From assembly GCF_921293095.1 (NCBI RefSeq), contig NC_060254.1, forward strand, positions 55,474,069-55,538,068: DNA of 64,000 nucleotides. The letters are read 5' to 3'. This document shows, one piece after another, positions 47,250 to 58,559 of this stretch. Under the pieces are notes generated by a model, which saw nothing but the letters and a program-made list of their open reading frames with translations, did not search any database and was not told the DNA's origin. Position 1 is the stretch's first letter; every line of letters begins with the position of its first letter. Made by a program: the position numbers and the translations under genes. This DNA comes from Ischnura elegans (Eukaryota > Arthropoda > Insecta > Odonata > Coenagrionidae).

Positions 47250-47513
47250 TGGGCGGACGAATTATCTAAAGGCCCTAGGGGCTCCAACGAGCAAATCACC
47301 CCCCGGAATATTAAAAAAAACTATTTTCATCGTAAAAGACGACAAAATATTGAAAAATTATTAATTTACAAAATATTTCTTTGAAAATTGAAGTTTTTTC
47401 GATCATGAAAAGTGTTAAAATTAGTTTAAAATCCATAACTCAGTGCCCTGTATTTAAAAAAATTCCCCCCTGGTTTTGGACGACCCCAAACGAAATTCCT
47501 GGCTACGCCACTG
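47250..47513. mobile_element. MITE related to the 55711 element
   Basis: The right end 'ggctacgccactg' and the interior ('ttttttcgatcatgaaaag', 'cctggtttt', 'aacgaaattcctggctacg') match 55711-55953. The left end ('ccctgggcgga') is decayed, so the start is approximate. Confidence 0.65.
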
Positions 47514-47799
47514 TCCTCCCCTAAAAAATTGAGAGTAGGTACACTTTTTCTGGTAAAAAAACAAAGAAAATAAAACATTTCAAAGTAACAATCTTTTCAG
47601 TTCTTCTGACGACTGAGAAAACATGTCAATAATTTTATTTCTGTCTACCTTGAAAGGTAACAGTCTTTCAACGCTCATAAAAACCGAAGGCTCTAAATTT
47701 TTTTAAGACGAAGAGCTGCACAACCATGACTTCATTATCTTGGCTCTAGAGATTCGCTCACAACACACCTTGAGTACTCAGGAATGTCAACATAATGTA

Positions 47800-47945
47800 C
47801 AACACTGATATAACAAATACACGACAAAGGTATAGCATATGAATGATACATTGATATAGGTATAATTAATGTATGACATAGGTAATATAAATGTGCAACA
47901 TAGGTATAACAAATGTATGACACAGGTATAAAAAATGTACAAATC
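47800..47945. repeat. Minisatellite with a ~22-bp period
   Basis: Units such as 'aggtataacaaatgtatgac' repeat about six times with point changes. Minus-strand ORFs through it (SYINYTY-type peptides) are artefacts of the repeat. Confidence 0.8.
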
Positions 47946-47949
47946 CCGG

Positions 47950-48560
47950 CAGAGATTCCCGCCCGCTCTGGCCATTCTGCCTCTGCAGTCTCATCCAACT
48001 GACAGCGTTTTACATAACTTATTTGCGGTCTTCGATTGGCTGAATGACATTCTGGGAACGGTGAAATGATACATACGTGCTCAATGGCGGAGTAAGTAAT
48101 AAGGATCTCTATCACTGATGACAAAAATGTTACAATGGAGGATTCTCCAATCGGCCGTTAGATGTATTGTCAGCCACAGCGAAGTTGTGAAATTTCAGAA
48201 ACTTATTTAAATAAACTCATTTTCATCAGGGAAGTGTTTGAGTGGCTTTGAATCCTCGGATTTTATGATGGCATCAAACCGTTCGAAGGATTCGCCTTCG
48301 ATATCGAGGCTACGAAATTTCGAGTCCTTCCTGAATTGGCCCCCTGGACTGCGGAAGAAATGTGGAGCATCGCGTTTGCAAGGACAACCATATAATTTTC
48401 GTGCCGACTTCTGTTTAAAAAAACGCTAGTGAGTCAAGGCAGTCCTGTTCCTTTTTGAGCTTTCAATCGCGAGACAAATCAGAATTTCGGAGAATTCGGT
48501 ATGTGGCAAAGGGTCTCTGTAAAATAAAATGTAGAGAATAGTAATATATTAAATATACAT
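47950..48560. other. Stretch without recognised gene
   Basis: No supported feature; a small ORF at 48238-48429 has no motif. Confidence 0.35.
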
Positions 48561-48564
48561 GGTG

Positions 48565-49118
48565 TTTCAGGAGAAATCATCAATACTTCAGGGGGTGATA
48601 GGGGGGGAATAGTTTTTGCATTTTTTGTCCAAAAACATGGTGTCGCAACTCCTCAGTCACCTAGCTATGGAAATTCATACATTTTTTGTGTACTTTGCAG
48701 TTACCATGAAAATGGTTTTTCTTGGGTATCCAGCCTTTTCGACGTTTTATGAATTACTCCGTATTTTTGAAGAAATTAAGTAAGTAAGATTGGACGAAAA
48801 TGTGCGGCTACAATTTCCTAAAGCAATATTTTGCGTGTATAAACAATGCAATGCGCTATCTCACTAATTTTGTGATTTATTGTTTCAGACAATTATAATC
48901 GTACTATTTCGTCCAACCTTAAATATTTAATGCCATTCAAAATCCAAAGTATAAAATAAAATGTCGAATAGGCCGGTTACTGAAAAAAAGCCGTTTTCAT
49001 GGAAACCAAAGTGTATCCAAAAATGTTTGCGTTGGCATAGCTCAGTAACTAAGGAATTGCGACATGTATATGATTAAAAAAATGCTTAAAATTGTCTTCC
49101 TTAACACCTCCTGAAGTA
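48565..49118. repeat. ~550-bp foldback element
   Basis: The left terminus 'atcaatacttcagggggtg' pairs with the right terminus 'aacacctcctgaagtatcg'. Matching inverted blocks continue inward: 'gtcgcaactcctcagtcac' with the right-hand 'agtaactaaggaattgcgac'; 'accatgaaaatgg' with 'cgttttcatggaaacc'; and 'attggacgaaa' with 'tttcgtccaacc'. The centre is near 48845. There is no ORF. Confidence 0.8.
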
Positions 49119-49129
49119 TCGTGTCAATT

Positions 49130-49201
49130 GGCTCGTTGGTTTATGGGTATGATTTTCGCTTAGGGTGCGAGAGGTGTCGGGTTCAAATCCCGGACGAACC
49201 C
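49130..49201 (+). tRNA. tRNA-Pro (AGG), possibly a tRNA pseudogene
   Basis: The 72 nt fold as a tRNA. The anticodon stem 'ttcgc'/'gcgag' holds the loop TTAGGGT with anticodon AGG, and the T arm has the loop TTCAAAT. The acceptor pairs GGCTCGT with ACGAACC, with one C-A mismatch at position 3-70. A 'gggtatgat' D-arm region is present. A TTTT terminator follows at 49207. It sits directly between a foldback element and a SINE of a different head type. The mismatch and the setting leave open that it is a decayed or transposed copy. Confidence 0.75.
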
Positions 49202-49212
49202 AAAATTTTATT

Positions 49213-49412
49213 GTCGGCCTCGGTGGCGGCGGGGATAATTCCTCGCCTACCATACTTGAAGGTCGCGGGTTCGAGTCCCGTCTGGATAGGTTGCCTCTTC
49301 CAGGACAAGCGTGTTTGTGATCGCCTGTTGTTGATTGTTTAAACTCCCGATATAAAGGCCTCATCGTGCTGTTTTCCGGGGTAATTGAGATAAATAAATA
49401 TATAAAATTGCA
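49213..49412 (+). mobile_element. tRNA-derived SINE, nearly complete
   Basis: The head 'gtcggcctcggtggcggcgg' plus the B box 'gcgggttcgagtcccg' is followed by a ~130-bp body with 'tataaaggcctcatcgtgc' and a 'gataaataaatatataaaa' tail. Heads of this type also occur, inverted, at 5040, 24925 and 30658. Confidence 0.8.
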
Positions 49413-49438
49413 GATTCCTCCTGAAACGATCTTTATAA

Positions 49439-49552
49439 ATGGCGTCCGCGGGAGTGAATGACACCCCATGGCAAGACTACTTAGATGAGGCTCCAGTTTG
49501 CACCGTTACCTTGGGAGACATTCATTGCCAGCAGTTCAAGTACACGGTTTGA
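49439..49552 (+). CDS. 38-codon ORF, unrecognised
   Basis: An ATG at 49439 opens a frame that starts MASAGVNDTPWQDYLDEAP and ends FKYTV with a TGA at 49550-49552. Codon choice and GC content look more coding-like than the flanks. It begins about 27 bp after the SINE tail. I recognise no family. It could be a small protein, a first exon (a weak donor ACG|GTTTGA overlaps the stop), or a fragment of a captured gene. Confidence 0.25.
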   Translation: MASAGVNDTPWQDYLDEAPVCTVTLGDIHCQQFKYTV

Positions 49553-49559
49553 ATGAGCG

Positions 49560-50225
49560 AAGGATCAGAACAGCTCCATCTTTATCCATTAATTTGTAAA
49601 AAATTCTCAAACCCTTAGGATGCAGAAATAAAATTTGCTAGGCGTCTGCAAGAAAATTGGTTTATCTTTAAAAATGCTGTCCTATCTTCAGTAATAGCAA
49701 GTTTTAATAACTATGGAGTCGAAATAGTTCCCTCGAGACGCGGGGGAGTGAGAATATCACCTAGCTTTCCAGTTGTTAAATGAGGATTCTGTTCAGCTGG
49801 AAACTGGAAGGCGTTCATGACCAGAAAAGAACTGATATGAGGATAGCCACGTAAGAGTTGAAATAAGTGGCTATTGAAGAGGGTACCCCTATTTACGGTG
49901 CGGAAACGTGGATACTGAGGAAAGAGTTGGAGGTCTTCGAGATATGGGTGCGGAGAAAAAAGGAGAAGGTAGAGCTGATGGAGAGGAGAAGAAACGACGA
50001 AGTGCTTGGTATGGTGGATTATGAGAAGAAAATTTACGCAACTTAAAATAATTTGGCGAAGAAATATAAGCGACTTTCGCTTCCATTGTTGCATTTTCTT
50101 CTCATGGACAGCTAGCTCTAGCGTTAGCTTTGACAAGCCATTATTGACAAATGAACAGGAATAAACGCCCATAAGAAAAAAACACGATCTTCGGAAACTT
50201 TGTGGTATTCCATTACAAACTTTAT
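49560..50225. other. Stretch without recognised gene
   Basis: A 187-codon minus-strand ORF (49711-50274) spans most of this. It has no domain signature and runs into an inverted repeat, so it is not called. Confidence 0.35.
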
Positions 50226-50227
50226 CA

Positions 50228-50357
50228 CGGGAGGAAACTTTTACTAAACCACAAAAATTATAGCTAGAACACAACCCTGGTTTGAACTTTTTAGCGTCGT
50301 CATCAGGTGGTCGAATGATAATATGATCATCGGTGGTTTAGTAAAAGTTTCCTCACG
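50228..50357. repeat. Inverted repeat with 22-bp perfect arms
   Basis: 50231-50252 ('gaggaaacttttactaaacc' plus AC) is the exact reverse complement of 50333-50354, across an 80-bp spacer. Pairing extends three bases outward with one mismatch. Confidence 0.9.
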
Positions 50358-50400
50358 TAATATAAACACCCATGTCTTATCTTACCTCCCTTCTCCACCT

Positions 50401-50690
50401 CTCTTTTTCCAGCTCCAGCGATATCTATCTGGCGATATGTCCTCCCCCAGTACCAGTTTACACCCTCATGGATGGCCAAAGTCCTTGGTGCGACCACCAC
50501 CAGCCAAGGTCGAGGGCAACACCGCGGAAACTGCGATCACCGTCTCAGATGCCGAAAAAAATACGACTCGAGGTCGCGAAATATCTGAAAGGAGGAATTC
50601 GCGAACAAGCTTGAATGGAAACGGTGGACAAATAAGGCAAAAACTCTTGTTTTTTCGCAACTTTGCTATCCCCGATTCTTTGGTATGAGC
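50401..50690 (+). other. Possible exon or captured gene fragment (unresolved)
   Basis: A pyrimidine-rich acceptor ('ctctttttccag', ending at 50411) precedes about 280 bp that are open in two + frames and richer in GC. One frame gives DIYLAICPPPVPVYTLMDG, the other SSPSTSLHPHGWPKSLVRPP. No family is recognised and there is no clear donor. Confidence 0.2.
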
Positions 50691-50694
50691 AGTG

Positions 50695-52120
50695 GCGTCG
50701 ACTCCATGGGGATTAAGAGGGTCCGAGCACCCTCAAAAATTCGTTATGAGTGGGAAGGAAAAGATATGTCAGGCTTTTAGATTTCCCCTGGAGTGTCGAG
50801 TTCTAGAGAGTCGAGTTTTCCGGGTTCTAATGTTGATCATATGACTTTTCTAAAATGTTTTTTTTTTTAACTTTAAAACGCACTATTTATAAAATTTCTC
50901 GGGGCAAGACCCCCAGAAAGGACCCCCCAATATTTTTTACAAGTCGGTACCCCTTGTTATAAGTAGTGTGACTGCATATTCAATAAAGACGATTTTCTGT
51001 TAGATTTTTAACTCACCTGTATACCAACATAATTTTAAATAATTAGCAATCGAACTCTCCGAACTTACGAGAAATTTAAAAAATTGGTTCCCGTAATTTT
51101 AAGAACTCACCTGGTATAAGATACGTTATATAGTTTCTGTTTTATCTTCTGGATTACTTTAAACTTTGAAAATATACACATAATTATTCAAGACTTTACT
51201 ACTGTTTTAAACTCCTTTTATTCACAATGGAACTCAAGACACCATTACACAGGTTAACACACAACCGCTCTGACCACCTTCCGGTCAGGGGTACCAACCT
51301 TACATTAATGTCAGTTATCAATCTATAAGTTTCCCTTATGGCGAGGAACGAGATAGATCTCTAAACGACTGATCTTTTATGTCGTTCTCCAGAACATTTC
51401 ACCCCGTTGAAAACCCTAGAAACTTATGGGAACGAGGAACAAGCCGCGGCTGTTAGAGGTGATTAATAAAATTTTCCTCGTAAGCTTACAATGAGCAAAA
51501 TACAAGCGATATGGTTGCAATTTGACATTGAATATAGTGAATGTAACCATCCCTCCAAAGTCACGCTCATCGTTTTTTTTACAATAATTTTTTTACGAAT
51601 GAGGAGATCAAGACACCTATTTAATTACTTTTAAATGAAAATTGTTATTAATAAACATATCTGAAATTTCTTTATTTGATCTTTTCCAGGGACTAAAATC
51701 CGTTATATTAGGTAAGTATAACTTATGAAGGAGGTAATTTTTCGGAATGAAGAACAAAAGTCGTCCTAAGAATTAACATATTGAGAATTGAATTTGGGTT
51801 TCATTCCATGCGCCATTATATAACATTCGTATAATATCATTTCTAATGGCTCTATTACTACATTTTTGCTGAATTTTAACTATCAATGTTGCATATTAAT
51901 ATAAAATTTTTATCGCCCTTTTCCACTTTTACTTTAATAATCATTAAGCACTAAAATAACTGTGGGAATCGTTCGTATTAAAATAATTTTGGAAAAGTGC
52001 AATTGAATTTCATTTTAATGTATCGAACTTCCACTATATCACGCCTGAATCGGTTGAATTTATCAGCGCTGCATTTATGGTTGCGCCTTAAGCCGTTTGC
52101 ATCCTATAATGTTTAAATTC
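50695..52120. other. Stretch without recognised gene; one MITE-like end
   Basis: 'cagtggcgtcgactccatgg' at about 50694 resembles a DNA-transposon terminus, and C-rich 'aagacccccagaaaggaccc' lies at 50907. No matching right end was found. The rest is AT-rich. Confidence 0.35.
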
Positions 52121-52125
52121 GCCGC

Positions 52126-52262
52126 GGGAACCACGGCCTAACGTTCCATCCGACGGACGGAGTGCTGAATTTTTATTACCCTCCACAAAGCACTCGCGTA
52201 GTCCCTGAAAAACCTCCGCTGCAGAACGGGATTTGAGCCCAGGCTCACGGGGTGGACCATTG
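52126..52262 (-). mobile_element. tRNA-derived SINE, minus strand
   Basis: The body 'cgttccatccgacggacgga' and the B-box region 'gggatttgagcccaggctca' match the SINE at 25115-25302 in the same orientation. Confidence 0.7.
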
Positions 52263-52264
52263 GG

Positions 52265-55200
52265 CGTGATATATTTTTTTATTAGTTAGCTGATGGTTTT
52301 GTAAATAACAAGCCTGGGTGGGAAGTTAGTGAAAGTGGGGCTCATGAACTTTTGTATGTGCTTAAATAGGCTTCAGTATCGCTGGTGGCGAAACACAAAA
52401 AGTTTTTTACGCTTGCAAAAGACTCTTTTTAGCTCTTCGATGGAAATCCTTAACCTCCTCAACTGATGAAGAGGAACGTTGCTTGAGCGTAAAAACTCAA
52501 CAATTTCAGCAAAGTAGGCGAAGTTAAGATTTTATGCTCTCACGAGACTCGCATTCCCCTCTATGCAAATATTCAGTTTGGTAAATATAGGTGGCTACTT
52601 GCTTAGTAAATAACAAAGCCATCCTACTGCTTGCGCCTTAAATAACTTGCGCGAATACTGGGTACTTAGTGAGTGCGTCTGCTTTCTTGTACCGTAATGA
52701 TTTTTCTTTGGTTAATGAGGTTTTAGATAAGTAGCCATTGACTTAAAATTGTTTTTTCTTCTTTTCTATTTATTCCAAGGCCAATTTTAACTTAATCGGT
52801 ATCAGATTTTGGTAAATTTCCCAAGTGTGAACTAAAGCATAGATTAGGCAAGTACCAATAAATTAAACGGTGCCGGGTGTATATGGTGGAACAGCGTTTT
52901 ATGTGATCATAATAATAATAATAACAAATCTATCGTACTGTCCACAATTTTACACATATTTCGACGCAATTAAACACCGCAGTGCCATCATGAGGATAGC
53001 TGCTGCCCTCCCCACGTAATTTCTGGAAAAATTGAAAATATGGTAATTTTTCAGTAGTGCAAAGGGGCATCTGTAAATCTAGCTCACCCCATAATCACTG
53101 TAACATGGGATTAAAAATCATTCAGCGATTATCAGTGGCGCGTTGCAGGGCATGGCGTTAATATTTAAGGTAGCTCTCGAATGTAAGTTTTTATTCCACA
53201 AGAACAAAAAACAATTTTCCAATGTAAATTGATGACCATCTACAATCTACTTGTTTTTCATATATCAGACAAACGCATTATCGCTGCATTTTATTGCAAA
53301 CACCCAAGGCGCTGAGGTAAGAAATGAACTCTACCCCCAAAAAACCTAAATCCGCCACAGCAGCTCAGCAACGTTTGTCAGATATAAGTTGCCCTGATTT
53401 TGAAGTTGAGGAGTTGAAGGGAATTAAAATAAAATTGTAGACCGTGCGATTGATTTGTTATTGTTATCATATAAAATTTTATTTTACCAGATGGCTTATT
53501 ATACCAAATAGCCTTTCCACCATATATCACTTGGCACCGTAAAATTTAGAGGTATCTACTCTATGCTTAATACTGAAGCTTATAATTGAGTTATTATATA
53601 AAAACTGATATTTATTAAGTTAAAGTTGACCTTTGAATAAATACTAGTGAAGAAATAACTATTAAAAGTCAATTTTTACTTCCCTCAAGAAGTATTTTAA
53701 CAGTAAAAACAGAAGTTAATCTTGAATTTAACGTTGAAAACAGAAAAAATTTTCGAAATATCGTTGTCACGGTAGATAAATATTTGTCAGCCTTACCTAA
53801 CTTTTGAGACGCAATGACTGTTGAACCGAGACGAGGCGGATACGATTAGTACGTGAGTTGGCCGTGACTTCCGCGGCGATGACTCCGGAAACTTTTGGCG
53901 ATACGAAACTCTGCGGACCGGATAAAATCAACGGTCAGGCTAAAGGATATATCCTCTCTCCAACTCCAACTCTCTTCCCCCTACTATAGTAGGGGGAAAA
54001 GAGTTATGCCCCTACCACAAAAAACTCCTTGGATGATGAATTACACTGCTGTAGAAATATTGAGTCCTCCATTGATTAAAAATCAGTATACATCGGTGAT
54101 ATCATGGTACTGGAACGCGCCGGAGCGCCGTTCCGGAACTGGTAAACAAAAGACATAATAGTCAAATAAAATTTTTATCAATTTTGCTGCCACTAAATTT
54201 CTAATTTATACATTCATAGCCAAAACAAAAAAATGTGATAAAATGTACATAATAACTTGTAATAAAAAACACACAGAGTAATATTTCACTTCTAAAAAAG
54301 TGAAGAAAAGTGCGTTCCGGCACTGCTAAGTTTGCTATGACGTCACTGGTATATATTCTGAATTAAATTTGTTTGTCATTTATACAATTGTATTTATACT
54401 ACACTATTCATGCGATTGCCATGAAAGCTGATAAATGTGTGTAGTTGTTCAAGAAGAAGGTTTGTAAACCATTCAATTCGTTGCAACTGGCCCTCTTTTG
54501 GTGGATTATAAGGTAAGCATTAGTTTCAGCGACGAGGTTTTATTTTTTACTTATGTCTGAATAAATGGAATTTCGTATGCCTTCCCCTTCAAATGAATAA
54601 TGAGTTTCTCATGTTGTTGGAATTTTTTTCTATAACACTACCGTCTTGAGACTGTTATAATATTGCCATGTGCTCGTTACGTAATATTGTGCGCACCGTT
54701 GGAAGCGGTCACGCACTGCATGAATGAAAACATTTCTAGATTTTTCGCAGTGATGAATTTCAAGTCTCGGAATGTTTTGCATGCATGGAGTATTAGTCAT
54801 ATTACTGAATATTCCAGGACGTTTATTCTGATTATTTTTAATGATTGCTACTGAATGTATTGAAGAAATTAGCGAATATTGCACACTATTATTGTTTTAT
54901 GTAGTTGTTCTTGGCTAACCTTAACAATTAAGTTAGCCCTTTTTAGTTAAGACGAAATAATCGGAATAAATAGCCTGGGGCGCTCATTTCCTTTGCTCGA
55001 CGGCTTATCACCCAAAAAACGCTTTACATATTATTCCCACACCGCCTGTAAAACCTATTCTATGTTTCTCTGGCTATTGAAGTTGTGGCAGGCGCCACTC
55101 TACGACCATTTTTACGTGTTATACTCTTCATTTTTGTACCCTCTTCACTGAGTAGGGATATATACCTACCCTGTGCCCTCTTCACAAATATAGTTATTCG

Positions 55201-55355
55201 AATCACCGCATCAAACAGATTTCAATAGCGCCCTGTGAGCCATCACCCTCCCCCTTCCCCTGAAACCCCCTGGTTATAACACGGTATTGGCGTATTGAAG
55301 TGTTTTGAACAGTATTGTTTTATTGGAGTATTGAAGTGTCAGTGATATTTCTACT
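52265..55355. other. 3.1-kb stretch without recognised gene
   Basis: AT-rich sequence. A short self-complementary 'cccctactatagtaggggg' lies at about 53979-53997. The small ORFs have no motif. Confidence 0.4.
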
Positions 55356-55360
55356 ACCAG

Positions 55361-55977
55361 TGGGTGGCGCGAGGGGTGAGCCAGGGTGGGCCCGGGGCCA
55401 ACCAAATTTTTTTCGGCCCACCCTTTGGCCCACCCAAATAAGACGGACAAATTTCAGAATCGAATTCCTAAGTTAAACTATAGAAGAACCTTCTTCCATA
55501 GTTCACTTTATTTGGACATAAAACGAGTTAAAGCCTGAGGCATAATTTGTTTTTGTTGCGTGGTATGTCAGGAAAGGGTTTGCCATTTGCCAAGGTAAAT
55601 GCTATTCGAGTAAGGCCAATAAATAAATGTTTTGAACTATATTTTATCGTTCGTATATATTCACGTTAACTTGAGGTTAGGCCCACATATTTTATAATCT
55701 GGCCCACCCTCAGTGGCGTAGCCGGGGTGGGGTCCGGGGGTCCCCCCCCCCTCCGAAATATGAAAACACAATTATTTTCCTTCATTGAAGAATATAAAAT
55801 AATGAGAAATCATGAATTTACCAAATGTTTATTCAACGAATATTTTTTTTTCGATTATGAAAAGGGCAAAAATTAGATTAAAACTTTCTACCTGTTTTTC
55901 AAAAATTTTTCCGCCTGGTTTTCCCCCGAACGAAATTGCTGGCTACGCCACTGCCCAACCTTCGCCCGCCCATGTGA
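55361..55977. mobile_element. Outer MITE interrupted by a second MITE
   Basis: The left end 'agtgggtggcgcgagggg' loosely pairs with the right end 'ccttcgcccgcccatgtg'. The younger element 55711-55953 sits inside it near the right end, within a 'ggcccaccct' run. The ends are approximate. Confidence 0.45.
55711..55953. mobile_element. hAT-like MITE (CAGTGGCGTAGCC family)
   Basis: A 243-bp element with CAGTGGCGTAGCCGG at the left and CTGGCTACGCCACTG at the right. The flanks 'cccaccct' (55703-55710) and 'cccaacct' (55954-55961) match at 7 of 8 bases. A relative is at 47250-47513. Confidence 0.85.
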
Positions 55978-56699
55978 CACATAAGCTATATAGCAACTGC
56001 TGTCCACTTCTCACTGATTTGACATAATTTTCACCCGTTTTTCCACATTATTTTCAGAATGCCATCATTTTCAAACACGTATATCTCCATTATTTTACAT
56101 AATTTTCCTAACATGTTCTCTTTGTATTGAAAATACCACCTTTCTTTTTCTCGTGTTGTCAAAACGGTTTGTATGAAAGTAATAGTTTTCGAAAAAACGT
56201 TTTAACCGCAGTACCCTTCGCTCACAATTAGCTCCAACATGAAATATTAACTGAAAGAACAAAAAAATCGGTGATTAGGTATGTATGATTAATCTCTTTT
56301 AATAAAACAATAAAATCGAGATTTTATCTGTTCATATTCCCGCACTTACGCGCGTCTTTATCCTGCGATGTAGATTTCTGTGTCAACATATTTGTTCCGA
56401 CTTCACGATTTGGGCTCGCGACGACGTACTTAACGTGCGCATTGGTGTGGGGTGATTTGTTTACAAATAAATGAAAGTGAATTCGTGCCGGTGGGCAGCC
56501 TAATACTGTTTATCAACTAATTAAGTACATGTATATGACAGTTTCTGAGAAAATCAACTTGTTTTAAAGTCTATTGCTGCTCATTTCACCGAAGTTTGAT
56601 TGAAGAACTACCTACTTGTAGTCACACTTTACATTTCAGCCCTGTTACGGCTCTCAGTTGGCCTTGGTGTTTATATTTACCTTAGTAAGAGTAATATCT

Positions 56700-56771
56700 G
56701 GAAGACAGTGGTGGAAGCAAAATCATCTCTTTGTCGCCGCTATTAAAATCGCACAAGACCTGTCGCAACAG
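56700..56771 (+). other. Possible 5' untranslated exon of the BTB gene
   Basis: A non-coding stretch ends in 'cgcaacag|gtaaaa', a usable donor, about 1.2 kb before the acceptor at 57949. The first coding exon starts with only 9 nt of leader after that acceptor, so an upstream non-coding exon must exist. This is one candidate. Confidence 0.2.
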
Positions 56772-57339
56772 GTAAAACATTTCCCCTTTGTTGTACTCAC
56801 TAAGTAATGTAATATTCCTGTTTAAACTGCTGGCAGTGTGGTACTAGATGAGAGAATTTTTTACGCTTGTATGTTATATCTTTACTCAATGTATACAATG
56901 ACTAAAATGCCTTTTATGGCTGACAAAGGTAGTGAATGGGATGGTGGGCTTTGGTGGTCGTAGTTCCCATGTACTCTCATGTATTTCTTGTGTTAAGTTG
57001 CTCAGTGTGTCACTGGCAAACACAAATTTTTAATAGTCGATTAGATGTTGTTTCATTTTTTAGTAAATAAAGTTTCAGTATACAGCTTGTGGTTGTTACC
57101 TTGGTAAATGAGTTAGCAATACAGCGTGGAATGCAAAACTAATGTACGCGCCCTTTCAATGAGTTGTGTTGCCCGTTGAATCAGCTCTCGGCGAAACAGC
57201 ATCAGCAGTTCCTTCTGTCCCTCACTTAAAAATTGTCTTTAGACTCTTTGCTTAGGTTCAGGAGCAGTCGGAGTTGTCATTTTTTTTAATGGCTATAATG
57301 GAAAACATTTCATTGGAGGCCCTGTTGTGTCCAAAGACA

Positions 57340-57605
57340 TCCAGCTGGAGCCAGGATCCAGCGATATCTGCTAGGTTTTATGTATATATCCTGTTAAATT
57401 GTGCTAGGTCCAACCTGGTGCTGCTAGGTCTAGATAGAAAATTGATAATATTTGAGCTCCTTATGTGTTTTAGCACACCTCGCTGGGTTCAGGAAGTCCT
57501 GATATATCCATAAAGTCTTAATATATCCAGCTAGTCCGGTTGGATCTTGGTAGATCCTGATGTATAAACAGGGTGCTACTAGGTGTAGCTGGAGATTAAC
57601 TAGGG
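57340..57605 (+). repeat. Loose low-complexity repeat of 'gctagg' and 'tatatcc' words
   Basis: Words such as 'gctaggt', 'tatatcca', 'ccagct' and 'gatcctgat' recur without a fixed period. It may be a decayed minisatellite in the leader intron of the BTB gene. Confidence 0.4.
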
Positions 57606-57949
57606 TTTCATTTTTTTGCTTATTGATGCGTCTTGTTCTCTTGTGGTGAAAAATACAAGGGATTCGCAATTTACTCTCATTCTTTATTATTTCAGAAATA
57701 TGCTTTTTAAGTTGTATACATTTCATTCTTATCTTTCCCTTAGAGGTGAAAAATGTATGCACACATATATGGTGGTTTCTTGCTTCGTCGTCGTTTTAAT
57801 AGCATCTATTTTGACATATATTTGTCCTAAATTTACTATGCATTTTGCGAGTATATGGGACATTATGCCTGACATGCCTATTGCTCATCAGCCTTGAAAG
57901 ATGTTTAAAACTTCATCATTAAACTTATGGTTGTTATATATCTTTACAG

Positions 57950-58144
57950 GTGGTCATCATGGGTAGTAACCAACAGTGCAGTCTTGCATGGGGAGAATTT
58001 GGAACGTCTCTTGTCTCAACGGTTCAGCTGCTTCGATGTCATGGTGATTTAGTGGACGTCACCCTGGCAGCCGGTGGTAGGAGTTTCCCAGCTCACAAAA
58101 TTGTCCTAAGTGCTGCTAGTCCATTCTTGCTTGATTTGATCAAG
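57950..58144 (+). CDS. BTB/POZ protein, coding exon 1
   Basis: An acceptor 'atctttacag' ends at 57949; the ATG at 57959 opens exactly 62 codons to the donor AAG|GTTAGA at 58144/58145 (phase 0). A GTG-initiated extension is not needed because the bases before the ATG follow the acceptor. The peptide has the insect BTB opening: CSLAWGEF (usually a C-LRWN-F/Y pattern), HGDLVDVTLA at 29-37, and AHKIVLSAASPFL at 45-57. This is the first half of a BTB dimerisation fold as in tramtrack, broad, lola and mod(mdg4). These are nuclear transcriptional or chromatin regulators. The N-to-G change after the tryptophan is uncommon. The exact orthologue is not assigned. Confidence 0.88.
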
Positions 58145-58502
58145 GTTAGATTGCACTTTATCAGTTCATGTTTATTTTCATGCATTTCCTGCTAAATATG
58201 ATTTGGTAATTTGAGTACATGTTGTTGGAGGAGTATTGCCACTTCAACACAGCATTTACAGTAAGAGTATCAAGGTTAAGCAATGCTGTGCTCATACTAA
58301 TCACATGATCATTCTTTTCTATCTTTTAAAAGTTGCACCTGTGGAGGTAACTAAACTAAGCTTTCAAAAATGGTTATTTAATGCAAACCATTTTGTTCAT
58401 ATGGAGATCTAAGTGTCATGTATATCTAGACTTAATGTCACTAAATTTTTCCATCACTAAGCACATCCTTCTTACTGTCCCTAAAAATATCGGTCAAGTA
58501 TT

Positions 58503-58542
58503 ATGTAAGGATCACTAGTGTATACACTAGTGATCCTTACAT
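58503..58542. repeat. 40-bp perfect palindrome in BTB intron
   Basis: The 20-base arm 'atgtaaggatcactagtgta' is followed directly by its exact reverse complement, with no spacer. A partial further 'attagtgatc' copy follows at 58541-58550. Confidence 0.95.
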
Positions 58543-58559
58543 TAGTGATCATTACTATA

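Noticed and set aside
49711..50274. 187-codon minus-strand ORF, the longest in the window
   Set aside because: No domain pattern; it runs into an inverted repeat and has low-complexity composition.
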